A stretch of 64,000 nt of DNA from Micromonospora aurantiaca ATCC 27029. GTDB lineage: Bacteria; Actinomycetota; Actinomycetes; Mycobacteriales; Micromonosporaceae. The position numbers and the translations under genes were made by a program. Each line of letters starts with the position of its first letter. The first letter of the stretch is position 1. Below are positions 16,372 through 24,398 of this stretch, piece by piece. The DNA lies in assembly GCF_000145235.1 (NCBI RefSeq), contig NC_014391.1:6157501-6221500 (forward strand), read 5' to 3'. The notes under the pieces are model-generated. The model was not told the DNA's origin, ran no database searches, and saw only the letters and a program-made list of their open reading frames with translations.

Positions 16372-16815
16372 TTACAGCTCGGTGACCGAGCCACCGGCGG
16401 CGGTGATCTTCTCCTTGGCCGACGCGCTGAACGCGTGCGCCGACACCTGGAGGGACACGCCGCCGAGGTCGCCGGTGCCGAGCACCTTGACCGGGTGACC
16501 CTTGCGGACCGCGCCGGCCTCGACCAGCTCGACCGGGCCGACCTGGCCGCCGTTCGGGAACAGCTCGGCCAGCCGGTCCAGGTTGACCACCTGGAACACG
16601 ACCTTGAACTTGTTCTTGAAGCCCTTCATCTTCGGCAGGCGCATGTGGATGGGCATCTGCCCACCCTCGAACGCCGCCGAGATGTTCTTGCGGGCCTTGG
16701 AACCCTTGGTACCGCGACCGGCCGTCTTGCCCTTCGAGCCCTCACCGCGACCCACACGGGTCTTGTCGGTCTTGGCGCCGGGAGCCGGACGCAGGTGGTG
16801 CACCTTGATCGTCAT
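16372..16815 (-). CDS. rplO: 50S ribosomal protein L15
   Basis: 147 residues. It is a late-assembly large-subunit protein with the basic, Gly-rich N-terminus (MTIKVHHLRPAPGAKTDKTR, GRGEGSKGKTAGRGTKG) that threads into rRNA, and the globular C-terminus with VLGTGDLGGVSLQVSAHAFS at about 115-134. Start and rpmD stop overlap (TAATG). It is the last gene of the spc operon here, since secY has a separate upstream region. Confidence 0.97.
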   Translation of the reverse strand: MTIKVHHLRPAPGAKTDKTRVGRGEGSKGKTAGRGTKGSKARKNISAAFEGGQMPIHMRLPKMKGFKNKFKVVFQVVNLDRLAELFPNGGQVGPVELVEAGAVRKGHPVKVLGTGDLGGVSLQVSAHAFSASAKEKITAAGGSVTEL

Positions 16816-16997
16816 TACTCGACCTCCTCGACCTTCACGAGGTGGTTGACCGTGAAGATCATGCCGCGGATCTCCGGCCGGTCCTCCTTGACCACCACGT
16901 CGTTGATCCGCTTGAGACCGAGGGAACGCAGCGAGTCACGCTGGTTCCTCTTGGTCCCGATCTCGGACCGGACCTGGGTGACCTTCAGGCGTGCCAT
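16815..16997 (-). CDS. rpmD: 50S ribosomal protein L30
   Basis: 60 residues, normal for bacterial L30 (MARLKVTQVRSEIGTKRNQR at the start, then the TLRSLGL-type block LRSLGLKRIND and RGMIFTVNHLVKV). The ATG at 16997 overlaps the rpsE stop (ATGA). The stop overlaps the rplO start. The tight packing implies coupled translation rpsE-rpmD-rplO. Confidence 0.96.
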   Translation of the reverse strand: MARLKVTQVRSEIGTKRNQRDSLRSLGLKRINDVVVKEDRPEIRGMIFTVNHLVKVEEVE

Positions 16998-17611
16998 CAG
17001 GACGCCACCCCCGCCCGCGACGCCAGCATGGCGGCCGGCGCGACGTCCTCGACCGGCAGACCACGACGGGCCGCGACCTGCTCCGGGGACTCGAGCCCCT
17101 TCAGGGCCGCCACCGTGGCGTGCACGATGTTGATCGGGTTGGACGAGCCGAGGCTCTTGGAGAGCACGTCGTGGATGCCCGCGCACTCCAGCACGGCACG
17201 CACCGGGCCACCGGCGATGACGCCCGTACCGGCGGAGGCCGGCTTGAGCAGCACCACACCGGCGGCGTCCTCGCCCGTGACCGGGTGCGGGATCGACTGA
17301 CCGATCCGCGGCACCTTGAAGAAGTGCTTCTTGGCCTCCTCGACACCCTTGGCGATCGCCGCGGGCACCTCCTTGGCCTTTCCGTAGCCCACACCGACGG
17401 TGCCGTCGCCGTCGCCCACGATCACCAGGGCGGTGAAGCTGAAGCGACGACCACCCTTCACGACCTTGGCGACGCGGTTGATCGCGACGACCCGCTCGAG
17501 GTGCGGGGTCTTCTCGACGGGCGCGTTTCCGCGGCCGCCCTCACGGCGGTTGTCGCGGCGACCACCCTCGTTGCCACCGGACCCGCCGCCACGGCGCTGT
17601 TGACCTGGCAT
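16997..17611 (-). CDS. rpsE: 30S ribosomal protein S5
   Basis: 204 residues. It lies at the mRNA entry tunnel and affects accuracy. The first 35 residues are a Gly-, Arg- and Asn-rich extension (MPGQQRRGGGSGGNEGGRR) typical of actinobacteria. The S5 RNA-binding domain begins at LERVVAINRVAKVVKGGRR (about 38-56), and the second domain has GIHDVLSKSLGSSNPINIVH. The spectinomycin-sensitivity loop region (GRRFSFTALVIVGDGDG) looks unaltered. Confidence 0.97.
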   Translation of the reverse strand: MPGQQRRGGGSGGNEGGRRDNRREGGRGNAPVEKTPHLERVVAINRVAKVVKGGRRFSFTALVIVGDGDGTVGVGYGKAKEVPAAIAKGVEEAKKHFFKVPRIGQSIPHPVTGEDAAGVVLLKPASAGTGVIAGGPVRAVLECAGIHDVLSKSLGSSNPINIVHATVAALKGLESPEQVAARRGLPVEDVAPAAMLASRAGVAS

Positions 17612-17644
17612 CAGCAGCCTTCCTTCTCTCTCGTGACGGGGTTT

Positions 17645-18034
17645 CTAGAACTCGAGCCCGGCTTCGCGGGCGGCGTCGGCAAGCGCGGCGACACGCCCCG
17701 CGTACCGGTTGCCACCGCGGTCGAAGACGACCTTCGAGACGCCGGCGGCCTTGGCGCGCTCGGCGAGCAGGGCGCCGACCTTGCCGGCCAGGGCGCTCTT
17801 GTCGCCCTCGGCGCCGCGCAGCGAGGCGTCCATGGTCGAGGCCGACGCCAGGGTGTGACCCTTGGTGTCGTCCACGACCTGGGCCACCACGTGGCGCAGG
17901 GAGCGGGTGACGACCAGGCGGGGACGCTCGGCGGTGCCGCTGACGTTCTTGCGGACCCGGAAGTGCCGACGCGCACGCCCGACGGCACGCTTGGCGGCGA
18001 CGCCGCGGCGGCGCTTGAGCAGCGTGGCGCTCAC
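17645..18034 (-). CDS. rplR: 50S ribosomal protein L18
   Basis: 129 residues. It binds 5S rRNA together with L5. It has a basic N-terminus (MSATLLKRRRGVAAKRAVGR) and the conserved RPRLVVTRSLRHVVAQVVDD block at about 38-57, ending FDRGGNRYAGRVAALADAAR plus EAGLEF. The ATG overlaps the rplF stop by four bases. Confidence 0.97.
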   Translation of the reverse strand: MSATLLKRRRGVAAKRAVGRARRHFRVRKNVSGTAERPRLVVTRSLRHVVAQVVDDTKGHTLASASTMDASLRGAEGDKSALAGKVGALLAERAKAAGVSKVVFDRGGNRYAGRVAALADAAREAGLEF

Positions 18035-18573
18035 TTCTTACCTGCCTTTCCAGCCTTGCGGCGGATGACCTCGCCCTGGTACTTCACGCCCTTGCCCTTG
18101 TAGGGCTCCGGCGGACGGATCTTCCGGATGTTGGCGGCGACCTCGCCGACCTGCTGCTTGTCGATGCCGGCCACGTGGAACAGCGTCGGCTTCTCGACCG
18201 TGAAGGTGATGCCCTCCGGCGCCGGAACCAGGACCGGGTGCGAGAACCCGAGCGCGAACTCCAGGTCCTTGCCCTTGGCGGTCACGCGGTAACCGGTACC
18301 GGCGATCTCCAGGCTCTTGCGGTAGCCCTCGGTGACACCGACGATCATGTTGGCCACCAGCGTACGGCTCAGGCCGTGCAGCTCCTTGGCCTTGCGCTCG
18401 TCGTTGGGCCGGTTGACGTGCAGCTCGCCGTCCTCGCCCCGCTCCGCCGTGATCGGCTCGGCCAGCACGTGGCTCAGCTCGCCCTTGGGGCCCTTGACCT
18501 TGACGGTCCGGCCGTCGATCGTGATGTCGACGCCGGCAGGCACCGGGATCGACTTACGTCCAATACGCGACAT
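18031..18573 (-). CDS. rplF: 50S ribosomal protein L6
   Basis: 180 residues with two homologous domains. It contacts the factor-binding centre near the sarcin-ricin loop. It starts MSRIGRKSIPVPAGVDITID. The C-terminal motif IRKIRPPEPYKGKGVKYQGE (about 151-170) is the L6 signature. The start is taken at the ATG at 18573, where the family begins. The gene overlaps rplR (ATGA). Confidence 0.97.
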   Translation of the reverse strand: MSRIGRKSIPVPAGVDITIDGRTVKVKGPKGELSHVLAEPITAERGEDGELHVNRPNDERKAKELHGLSRTLVANMIVGVTEGYRKSLEIAGTGYRVTAKGKDLEFALGFSHPVLVPAPEGITFTVEKPTLFHVAGIDKQQVGEVAANIRKIRPPEPYKGKGVKYQGEVIRRKAGKAGKK

Positions 18574-18589
18574 TTCTACCTGTCTCCCG

Positions 18590-18997
18590 TTACCAGACGA
18601 AGGCGAGGACTTCCCCGCCAACGCTCCGCTTGCGGGCCTGCCGGTCGGTGAGCAGCCCCTGGGACGTCGAAATGATCGCCACGCCCAGCCCGCCGAGCAC
18701 CCGCGGGAGCCCGTCCGACTTGGCGTACACCCGGAGACCGGGCTTGGACACGCGCTTGATGCCGGCCAGGCTCCGCTCGCGGTTCTGGCCGTACTTCAGC
18801 TCGACGACCAGTCGCTTGCCGACGGCGCCCTCCTCGGGCTCCTCGACCGACCATGTGGCGATGTAACCCTCGGCCTTGAGGACCTCGGCGATGTTCGCCT
18901 TGATCTTCGAGTAGGGCATCGTCACCCGGTCGTGGTACGCCTGGTTGGCGTTACGCAGACGCGTGAGCATGTCTGCGATCGGGTCGGTCATCGTCAT
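18590..18997 (-). CDS. rpsH: 30S ribosomal protein S8
   Basis: 135 residues. It is a 16S rRNA-binding protein of the platform and in E. coli the translational repressor of the spc operon. It begins MTMTDPIADMLTRLRNANQA and has the C-terminal signature GLLTDRQARKRSVGGEVLAF. GAAAGG lies upstream of the ATG at 18997. A second ATG at 18991 is possible. Confidence 0.97.
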   Translation of the reverse strand: MTMTDPIADMLTRLRNANQAYHDRVTMPYSKIKANIAEVLKAEGYIATWSVEEPEEGAVGKRLVVELKYGQNRERSLAGIKRVSKPGLRVYAKSDGLPRVLGGLGVAIISTSQGLLTDRQARKRSVGGEVLAFVW

Positions 18998-19095
18998 GAA
19001 AACTCGTCAACCTTTCTCGCCGGGGTTCCCCGGGCCAGGCCCGGGGCCTACGGCGAAGAGACAGTTCAGCTGACGCGCCGGAGCGCGCCGGGCTA

Positions 19096-19281
19096 TTACC
19101 AGGAAGCCTTGGACACGCCGGGCAGCTCACCGCGGTGGGCCATCTCCCGGATGCACACCCGGCAGAGACCGAACTTGCGGTAGACCGCCTTCGGACGCCC
19201 GCACCGCTGGCAGCGGGTGTACGCGCGAACCGAGAACTTCGGCTTCGCGGCCGCCTTGAGGATCAGCGCCTTCTTGGCCAT
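19096..19281 (-). CDS. rpsN: 30S ribosomal protein S14, zinc-binding type
   Basis: 61 residues, the short C+ form of S14 (also called RpsZ). The four zinc Cys are intact, in CQRCGRP and CRVC. Genomes with this form often carry a second longer, Cys-free copy elsewhere that replaces it under zinc limitation; none is in this window. It lies between rplE (one base gap) and rpsH. Confidence 0.97.
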   Translation of the reverse strand: MAKKALILKAAAKPKFSVRAYTRCQRCGRPKAVYRKFGLCRVCIREMAHRGELPGVSKASW

Positions 19282-19282
19282 C

Positions 19283-19852
19283 TCAGTTCTCCTTGAACGG
19301 GAAGCCCAGGAGCTTGAGCAGCGCCCGGCCCTCGTCGTCGGTCGTGGCGGTCGTGACCACCGTGATGTCCATGCCCCGCTGGCGATCGATCTTGTCCTGG
19401 TCGATCTCGTGGAACACCGACTGCTCGGTCAGGCCGAACGTGTAGTTGCCGTGCCCGTCGAGCTTGCGCCCGTCCAGGCCGCGGAAGTCACGGATACGCG
19501 GCAGCGCGATGGAGAGCAGCCGGTCCAGGAACTCCCACATCCGGTCGCCGCGCAGGGTGACCTTCGCGCCGATCGGCATGCCCTCGCGGAGCTTGAACTG
19601 CGCGATGGACTTGGTGGCCCGCCGGACCTGCGGCTTCTGGCCGGTGATGGTGGCCAGGTCGCGGACGGCCCCGTCGATCAGCTTGGCGTCGCGAGCGGCC
19701 TCGCCGACACCCATGTTGACGACGATCTTGACCAGCCGCGGAACCTGCATCGGGTTGGCGAACTCGAACTGCTTCTGCAGCTCGCCCACGATCTCGTTGC
19801 GGTACCGCTCCTTGAGGCGCGGCAGGGTCTTGGTTTCGGTAGCCGTGGTCAT
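19283..19852 (-). CDS. rplE: 50S ribosomal protein L5
   Basis: 189 residues. It binds 5S rRNA and contacts P-site tRNA and S13. Family blocks are PRLVKIVVNMGVGEA (about 39-53), the TKSIAQFKLREGMPIGAKVT segment and GMDITVVTTATTDDEGRALL near the end. It has a short N-terminal extension. Its start abuts the rplX stop (both at 19852), implying coupled translation. Confidence 0.97.
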   Translation of the reverse strand: MTTATETKTLPRLKERYRNEIVGELQKQFEFANPMQVPRLVKIVVNMGVGEAARDAKLIDGAVRDLATITGQKPQVRRATKSIAQFKLREGMPIGAKVTLRGDRMWEFLDRLLSIALPRIRDFRGLDGRKLDGHGNYTFGLTEQSVFHEIDQDKIDRQRGMDITVVTTATTDDEGRALLKLLGFPFKEN

Positions 19853-20172
19853 CAGAGGTCCTTACCGGTGCTACGCGCGATGCGGACCTTCTGGCCGTTG
19901 TCGTCGATCCGGTAGCCGACGCGGGTCGGCTTGCCGTCGGAGTCCAGGACCATCACGTTCGAGACGTGGATCGGGGCCTCCTGGGTGACGATGCCACCGG
20001 TCTTGGCGCCACGCTGGGTGGTGCTGATGCGGGTGTGCTTCTTGACCCGGTTCACGCCCTCGACCAGGACCTTGTCCTGCCGCGGGTAGGCCGCGATGAC
20101 CTTGCCCTTGGCACCCTTGTCCTTGCCGGCGATGACGACGACCGTGTCGCCCTTCTTGACCTTCACGGTCAC
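19852..20172 (-). CDS. rplX: 50S ribosomal protein L24
   Basis: 106 residues. It is an assembly initiator of the large subunit with a KOW motif: VKKGDTVVVIAGKDKGAKGK at about 6-25, then VEGVNRVKKHTR. The start is a GTG at 20172 that overlaps the rplN stop (GTGA). The in-frame sequence upstream is not L24. Confidence 0.96.
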   Translation of the reverse strand: MTVKVKKGDTVVVIAGKDKGAKGKVIAAYPRQDKVLVEGVNRVKKHTRISTTQRGAKTGGIVTQEAPIHVSNVMVLDSDGKPTRVGYRIDDNGQKVRIARSTGKDL

Positions 20173-20537
20173 AACACCTCCGGCGCGAGAGAGATGATCT
20201 TCATGAACCGCTTGTCCCGCAGCTCCCGGCCCACCGGGCCGAAGATGCGGGTACCGCGCGGATCCCCACCGTCCTTGATGATGACGGCGGCGTTCTCGTC
20301 GAAGCGGATGTACGACCCGTCCGGCCGCCGCCTCTCCTTGGCGGTCCGAACGACGACGGCCTTGACGACGTCGCCCTTCTTCACACCGGCACCGGGGATC
20401 GCGTCCTTGACGGTCGCCACGATGACGTCGCCGATGCTCGCGTAGCGCCGACCGGAGCCGCCGAGCACCCGGATGCACAGGATCTCCCGGGCACCCGTGT
20501 TGTCGGCGACGCGCAGTCGCGACTCCTGCTGAATCAC
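20169..20537 (-). CDS. rplN: 50S ribosomal protein L14
   Basis: 122 residues, exact family length. It starts MIQQESRLRVADNTGARE and ends with the RFMKIISLAPEVL block. It is the first gene of the spc operon here, separated from rpsQ by 98 bases containing a hairpin, which matches the classic S10/spc boundary. Confidence 0.98.
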   Translation of the reverse strand: MIQQESRLRVADNTGAREILCIRVLGGSGRRYASIGDVIVATVKDAIPGAGVKKGDVVKAVVVRTAKERRRPDGSYIRFDENAAVIIKDGGDPRGTRIFGPVGRELRDKRFMKIISLAPEVL

Positions 20538-20561
20538 GTCTATCTCCTATGTCTGCCGGTT

Positions 20562-20586
20562 CTCCGGCCGCTCGGGGCGGCCGGAG
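20562..20586 (-). terminator. Hairpin between rpsQ and rplN (S10/spc boundary)
   Basis: A 10-bp perfect stem (20562-20571 with 20577-20586) and five-base loop lie in the only sizeable gap of the S10-spc run. It probably acts as a partial terminator or processing site. No U-run is present. Confidence 0.55.
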
Positions 20587-20635
20587 CCTGGCGGAACCTG
20601 CGCCCGACCGAGACCCGGCCGAGCTCGAGCCTTCG

Positions 20636-20911
20636 CTACTTGGCCTTCTCGAGGATCTCCACGAGCCGCCAGCGCTTGGTGGCGGACAGCGGCCGGGTCT
20701 CCATGATCAGGACCCGGTCGCCGATGCCGGCCGAGTTCTGCTCGTCGTGCACCTTCAGCTTGCTCGTACGGCGCATGATCTTGCCGTACAGCGCGTGCTT
20801 GACGCGGTCCTCGACCTCGACCACGACGGTCTTGTCCATCTTGTCGCTGACCACGAGGCCCTCGCGGACCTTGCGGCGGGACCGCGCGGGGGCGGTGGTG
20901 TTCTCACTCAT
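20636..20911 (-). CDS. rpsQ: 30S ribosomal protein S17
   Basis: 91 residues, an OB-fold protein that binds 16S rRNA early in assembly. Core motifs are KVREGLVVSDKMDKTVVVEV (about 14-33) and a C-terminal IMETRPLSATKRWRLVEI. The ATG overlaps the rpmC stop (ATGA). Confidence 0.97.
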   Translation of the reverse strand: MSENTTAPARSRRKVREGLVVSDKMDKTVVVEVEDRVKHALYGKIMRRTSKLKVHDEQNSAGIGDRVLIMETRPLSATKRWRLVEILEKAK

Positions 20912-21144
20912 GATGCAGTCACCTCAGTCGGCGCGGCCGAGAGACCCAGCTCACGCTCACGCATGATCGTGTAGATCCGGGCGATCTCCCGACGGATGAC
21001 CTGCAGCCGCCGGTTGTTGTCCAGCTGCCCGGTTGCGGCCTGCACGCGGAGGTTGAACAGCTCCGCCTTCGCCTCGCGCAACTTCGTGACCAGCTCCTCC
21101 TCGGAGAGCTCACGCAGCTCGGAGGGCTTGACGCCCGCTGCCAT
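20908..21144 (-). CDS. rpmC: 50S ribosomal protein L29
   Basis: 78 residues, helical. It lies at the tunnel exit near L23 and takes part in binding targeting factors. It has the typical ELSEEELVTKLREAKAELFN block and QVIRREIARIYTIMRERE. It overlaps rpsQ, and its start meets the rplP stop at 21144. Confidence 0.96.
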   Translation of the reverse strand: MAAGVKPSELRELSEEELVTKLREAKAELFNLRVQAATGQLDNNRRLQVIRREIARIYTIMRERELGLSAAPTEVTAS

Positions 21145-21569
21145 CAGGATTCACCCACTTCGCGCGTAACAATGCGGCACTTCATCGGGAGCTTGTGGAT
21201 CGCGCGACGCATCGCCTCTCGCGCGATCTGCTCGTTGGGGAAGGACATCTCGAAGAGAACCCGCCCCGGCTTCACGTTGGCGACCCACCACTCGGGCGAA
21301 CCCTTACCGGAACCCATCCGGGTCTCGGCCGGCTTCTTGGTGAGGGCCTGGTCCGGGAAGATCGTGATCCAGACCTTGCCGCCACGCTTGATGTGGCGGG
21401 TCATCGCGATACGCGCCGACTCGATCTGGCGGTTGGTCACGTACGCCGGCTCGAGAGCCTGGATCCCGAACTCGCCGAACACCACCCGGTTACCACCCTT
21501 GGACGCGCCACTGCGGTCCGGGTGGTGCGGCTTGCGGAAGCCCTTCGGGGGCTTGCGCGGCATCAGCAT
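21144..21569 (-). CDS. rplP: 50S ribosomal protein L16
   Basis: 141 residues. It lies by the peptidyl-transferase and A-site region. The ATG at 21569 is favoured over that at 21563 because GGAGG lies eight bases upstream and the resulting MLMPRK matches the family MLIPRR. The C-terminal block [20 protein letters not shown] (about 93-112) is diagnostic. Conserved residues around the avilamycin/evernimicin site could not be judged for resistance. Confidence 0.96.
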
Positions 21570-21572
21570 CTG

Positions 21573-22460
21573 TCAGCCCTCCTGCTGCTGTTCTGCCGGC
21601 TGGTTACCGACCGGAGCCGAGGCGGCTGCGGCGACAGCGCTGCTGTCGACCGGCTCACCGGCCGGCGTCTCCGCCTGCTGCGCGATGGTGGTCGCGGCAG
21701 CCCGGCCGGCCTCGGTTCCACCGGCGGTCGTACCGGACGAGCCCGAGCGGCCACGGCGCGGCCGGTCCGGCCGGTCGCCACGGTCACGGCGCGGGCCGCG
21801 CGACGGGGCGGCCTCGGCCGGGGCCTCACGGCCCGGGACGGCGTCGCCCTTGTAGATCCAGACCTTCACGCCGATCCGGCCGAAGGTGGTACGGGCCTCG
21901 AAGAAGCCGTACTCGATGTTGGCCCGCAGCGTGTGCAGCGGAACCCGGCCCTCGCGGTAGAACTCGGTCCGGCTCATCTCGGCGCCGCCGAGACGGCCCG
22001 AGACCTGAACCCGGATGCCCTTGCAGGCGGGGTTCTTCATCGCGGACTGCATCGCCTTGCGCATGGCCCGACGGAAGCTGACCCGGCTGGAGAGCTGCTC
22101 GGCGACGCCCTGGGCGACCAGCTGCGCGTCCGACTCAGGGTTCTTGACCTCGATGATGTTCAGCTGGACCTGCTTGCCGGTGAGCTTCTCCAGCTCGCCG
22201 CGGATCCGGTCGGCCTCCGCACCCTTACGGCCGATGACGATGCCCGGCCGGGCGGTGTGGATGTCGACGCGGACCCGGTCACGGGTGCGCTCGATGTCGA
22301 CCTTGGAGATGCCGGCGCGCTCGAGGCCCTTGGACATCATCCGGCGGATCTTGACGTCCTCGCCGATGTAGTCCTTGTAGAGCTTGTCCGCGAACCAGCG
22401 GGACTTCCAGTCGGTCGAGATGCCGAGCCGGAACCCGGTCGGGTGAACCTTCTGACCCAT
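21573..22460 (-). CDS. rpsC: 30S ribosomal protein S3 with long C-terminal extension
   Basis: 295 residues. It lies at the mRNA entry channel with helicase activity in the ribosome. The first 210 residues hold the KH domain with GRKGAEADRIRGELEKLTG at about 63-81 and the C-terminal S3 domain (GIRVQVSGRLGGAEMSRTE). From about 215 an Arg-, Gly-, Ala- and Gln-rich tail runs for 80 residues (PRRDRGDRPDRPRRGRSGSS), longer than in E. coli and variable among actinobacteria. Its start overlaps the rplV stop at 22460. Confidence 0.97.
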   Translation of the reverse strand: MGQKVHPTGFRLGISTDWKSRWFADKLYKDYIGEDVKIRRMMSKGLERAGISKVDIERTRDRVRVDIHTARPGIVIGRKGAEADRIRGELEKLTGKQVQLNIIEVKNPESDAQLVAQGVAEQLSSRVSFRRAMRKAMQSAMKNPACKGIRVQVSGRLGGAEMSRTEFYREGRVPLHTLRANIEYGFFEARTTFGRIGVKVWIYKGDAVPGREAPAEAAPSRGPRRDRGDRPDRPRRGRSGSSGTTAGGTEAGRAAATTIAQQAETPAGEPVDSSAVAAAASAPVGNQPAEQQQEG

Positions 22461-22909
22461 TACTCGGCACCCTCCGTCGTGCTCTGCTCCTCAGCGGCCG
22501 GCTTGGCCGGAGCGGCCTTCTTCGCCGACTTCTTCGGCGTGGCCGCCGCAACCGCCTCGACCGCCACGGTGATGTGGCAGGTGCGCTTGCGGATCCGGTA
22601 CGCCCGGCCCTGCGCACGCGGCCGGAACCGCTTCATGGTCGGGCCCTCGTCGACGAACGCCTCGCTGACGAGCAGCGCGTCGGGGTCCAGCCGCTCGTTG
22701 TTCTCCGCGTTGGCGATCGCGCTCGCGAGCACCTTGTACACCTGCTCGCTCGCAGCCTGCGGCGCGAACTGCAGCACCGTGAGCGCCTCCTTCGCGGGCA
22801 GGCCGCGGACGAGGTTGACCACCCGGCGCGCCTTCATCGGCGAGATGCGCACGTGCCGCGCAACCGCCCGCGCGCCCGGAAGCACCGGAGCGTCGCCCTT
22901 TCCTGGCAT
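22460..22909 (-). CDS. rplV: 50S ribosomal protein L22
   Basis: 149 residues. It lines the exit tunnel with its beta-hairpin (about 90-110, FRPRAQGRAYRIRKRTCHI). The first ten residues are an extension, and the last 35 are an Ala-, Lys- and Glu-rich tail (AAATPKKSAKKAAPAKPAAE). No insertion or deletion in the hairpin that would suggest macrolide resistance was noticed. Confidence 0.96.
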   Translation of the reverse strand: MPGKGDAPVLPGARAVARHVRISPMKARRVVNLVRGLPAKEALTVLQFAPQAASEQVYKVLASAIANAENNERLDPDALLVSEAFVDEGPTMKRFRPRAQGRAYRIRKRTCHITVAVEAVAAATPKKSAKKAAPAKPAAEEQSTTEGAE

Positions 22910-22949
22910 CGCTGTAACCCCTTGTTCCTCTATCCGTATGCCCGCGGCG

Positions 22950-23231
22950 TCAGCGCCGGCGGCTCTTCCGGTCGTCCTTCTCGTGACCCTTGAACGTGCG
23001 GGTCAGCGCGAACTCGCCGAGCTTGTGCCCGACCATGGCCTCGGTCACGAAGACCGGGACGTGCTTGCGTCCGTCGTGCACGGCGATCGTGTGACCCAGC
23101 ATCTCCGGGATGATCGTCGAGCGCCGCGACCAGGTCTTGATCACGTTCTTCGAGCCCTTGTCGTTCTGCGTCTCCACCTTCTTGAGCAGGTGGTCGTCGA
23201 CGAACGGGCCCTTCTTCAGGCTGCGAGGCAT
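22950..23231 (-). CDS. rpsS: 30S ribosomal protein S19
   Basis: 93 residues. It is a head protein bound with S13. It starts MPRSLKKGPFVDDHLLKKVE and carries the signature STIIPEMLGHTIAVHDGRKH (about 38-57). It lies between rplB (12 bases) and rplV (40 bases) in the S10 operon. Confidence 0.97.
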   Translation of the reverse strand: MPRSLKKGPFVDDHLLKKVETQNDKGSKNVIKTWSRRSTIIPEMLGHTIAVHDGRKHVPVFVTEAMVGHKLGEFALTRTFKGHEKDDRKSRRR

Positions 23232-23243
23232 GTCTTATCTCCC

Positions 23244-24083
23244 TCAGCCGCGCTTACGCGTGGCGTAGCGGCGGCGGACGATCAGCCGGTCGCTCGGCTG
23301 GCCCTTACGACGGGTGCGGCCCTCGGGCTTACCCTGCGGGTTGACCGGGTGGCGACCACCGGAGGTCTTACCCTCACCACCACCGTGCGGGTGGTCGACC
23401 GGGTTCATCGCGACACCACGGACGGTCGGGCGCTTGCCCTTCCACCGCATACGGCCGGCCTTACCCCAGTTGATGTTCGACTGGTCGGCGTTGCCGATCT
23501 CGCCGATGCTGGCGCGGCAGCGCACGTCCACGCGCCGGATCTCACCGGACGGCATACGCAGGGTCGCGTACGCGCCCTCACGGCCGAGCAGCTGGATGCC
23601 GACGCCGGCCGAGCGGGCCAGCTTGGCGCCGCCACCCGGACGCAGCTCCACGTTGTGGATGGTGGTACCGACCGGGATGTTGCGCAGCGGCAGGTTGTTG
23701 CCCGGCTTGATGTCGGCGCCCGGACCGGACTCGACACGGTCGCCCTGCTTGAGGTCCTTCGGCGCGATGATGTAACGCTTCTCGCCGTCGGCGTAGTGCA
23801 GCAGCGCGATGCGCGCGGTGCGGTTCGGGTCGTACTCGATGTGGGCGACCTTCGCCGGCACGCCGTCCTTGTCGACCCGCTTGAAGTCGATCAGACGGTA
23901 CTGGCGCTTGTGGCCGCCACCGTGGTGCCGCGTGGTGATCCGGCCGTGGGCGTTGCGTCCGCCCTTCTTCGGCAGCGGAGCCAGCAGCGACTTCTCGGGC
24001 GTCGACCGGGTGATCTCGGCGAAGTCGGCAACGCTCGAGCCACGCCGGCCCGGCGTCGTCGGCTTGTACTTACGGATAGCCAT
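23244..24083 (-). CDS. rplB: 50S ribosomal protein L2
   Basis: 279 residues. It is a primary 23S rRNA-binding protein needed for subunit joining and peptidyl transfer. It begins MAIRKYKPTTPGRRGSSVAD and includes VAMNPVDHPHGGGEGKTSGG at about 223-242 with the functionally critical His of the HPHGGG motif. Full length. Confidence 0.98.
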   Translation of the reverse strand: MAIRKYKPTTPGRRGSSVADFAEITRSTPEKSLLAPLPKKGGRNAHGRITTRHHGGGHKRQYRLIDFKRVDKDGVPAKVAHIEYDPNRTARIALLHYADGEKRYIIAPKDLKQGDRVESGPGADIKPGNNLPLRNIPVGTTIHNVELRPGGGAKLARSAGVGIQLLGREGAYATLRMPSGEIRRVDVRCRASIGEIGNADQSNINWGKAGRMRWKGKRPTVRGVAMNPVDHPHGGGEGKTSGGRHPVNPQGKPEGRTRRKGQPSDRLIVRRRYATRKRG

Positions 24084-24095
24084 TGTCTACACCCC

Positions 24096-24398
24096 TCAGC
24101 TGACCGGGCCGCCGAAGGCCTCGATACGGTCACCGTCAGCCAGCTTCACCATCGCGCGCTTGGTGTCCTTGCGCTTGCCGAACCCGGTACGGGTCCGCTT
24201 GCGCTTGCCCTCGCGGTTGAGCGTGTTGACCGTCAGGACGCGGACGTTGAAGATCTGCTGGATAGCGATCTTGATCTCGGTCTTGTTGGCGTCCGGGTGC
24301 ACCAGGAAGGTGTACCAGTTGCGGTTCAGCTCGCTGTAGCTCTTCTCCGAGACGACCGGCGCGACGATGACGTCACGCGGATCGGCGATCGTGCTCAC
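24096..24398 (-). CDS. rplW: 50S ribosomal protein L23
   Basis: 100 residues. It forms the docking site for trigger factor and SRP at the tunnel exit. It has the typical DVIVAPVVSEKSYSELNRN start (about 9-27) and a basic loop NREGKRKRTRTGFGKRKDTK. The GTG start overlaps the rplD stop (GTGA). Confidence 0.97.
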   Translation of the reverse strand: MSTIADPRDVIVAPVVSEKSYSELNRNWYTFLVHPDANKTEIKIAIQQIFNVRVLTVNTLNREGKRKRTRTGFGKRKDTKRAMVKLADGDRIEAFGGPVS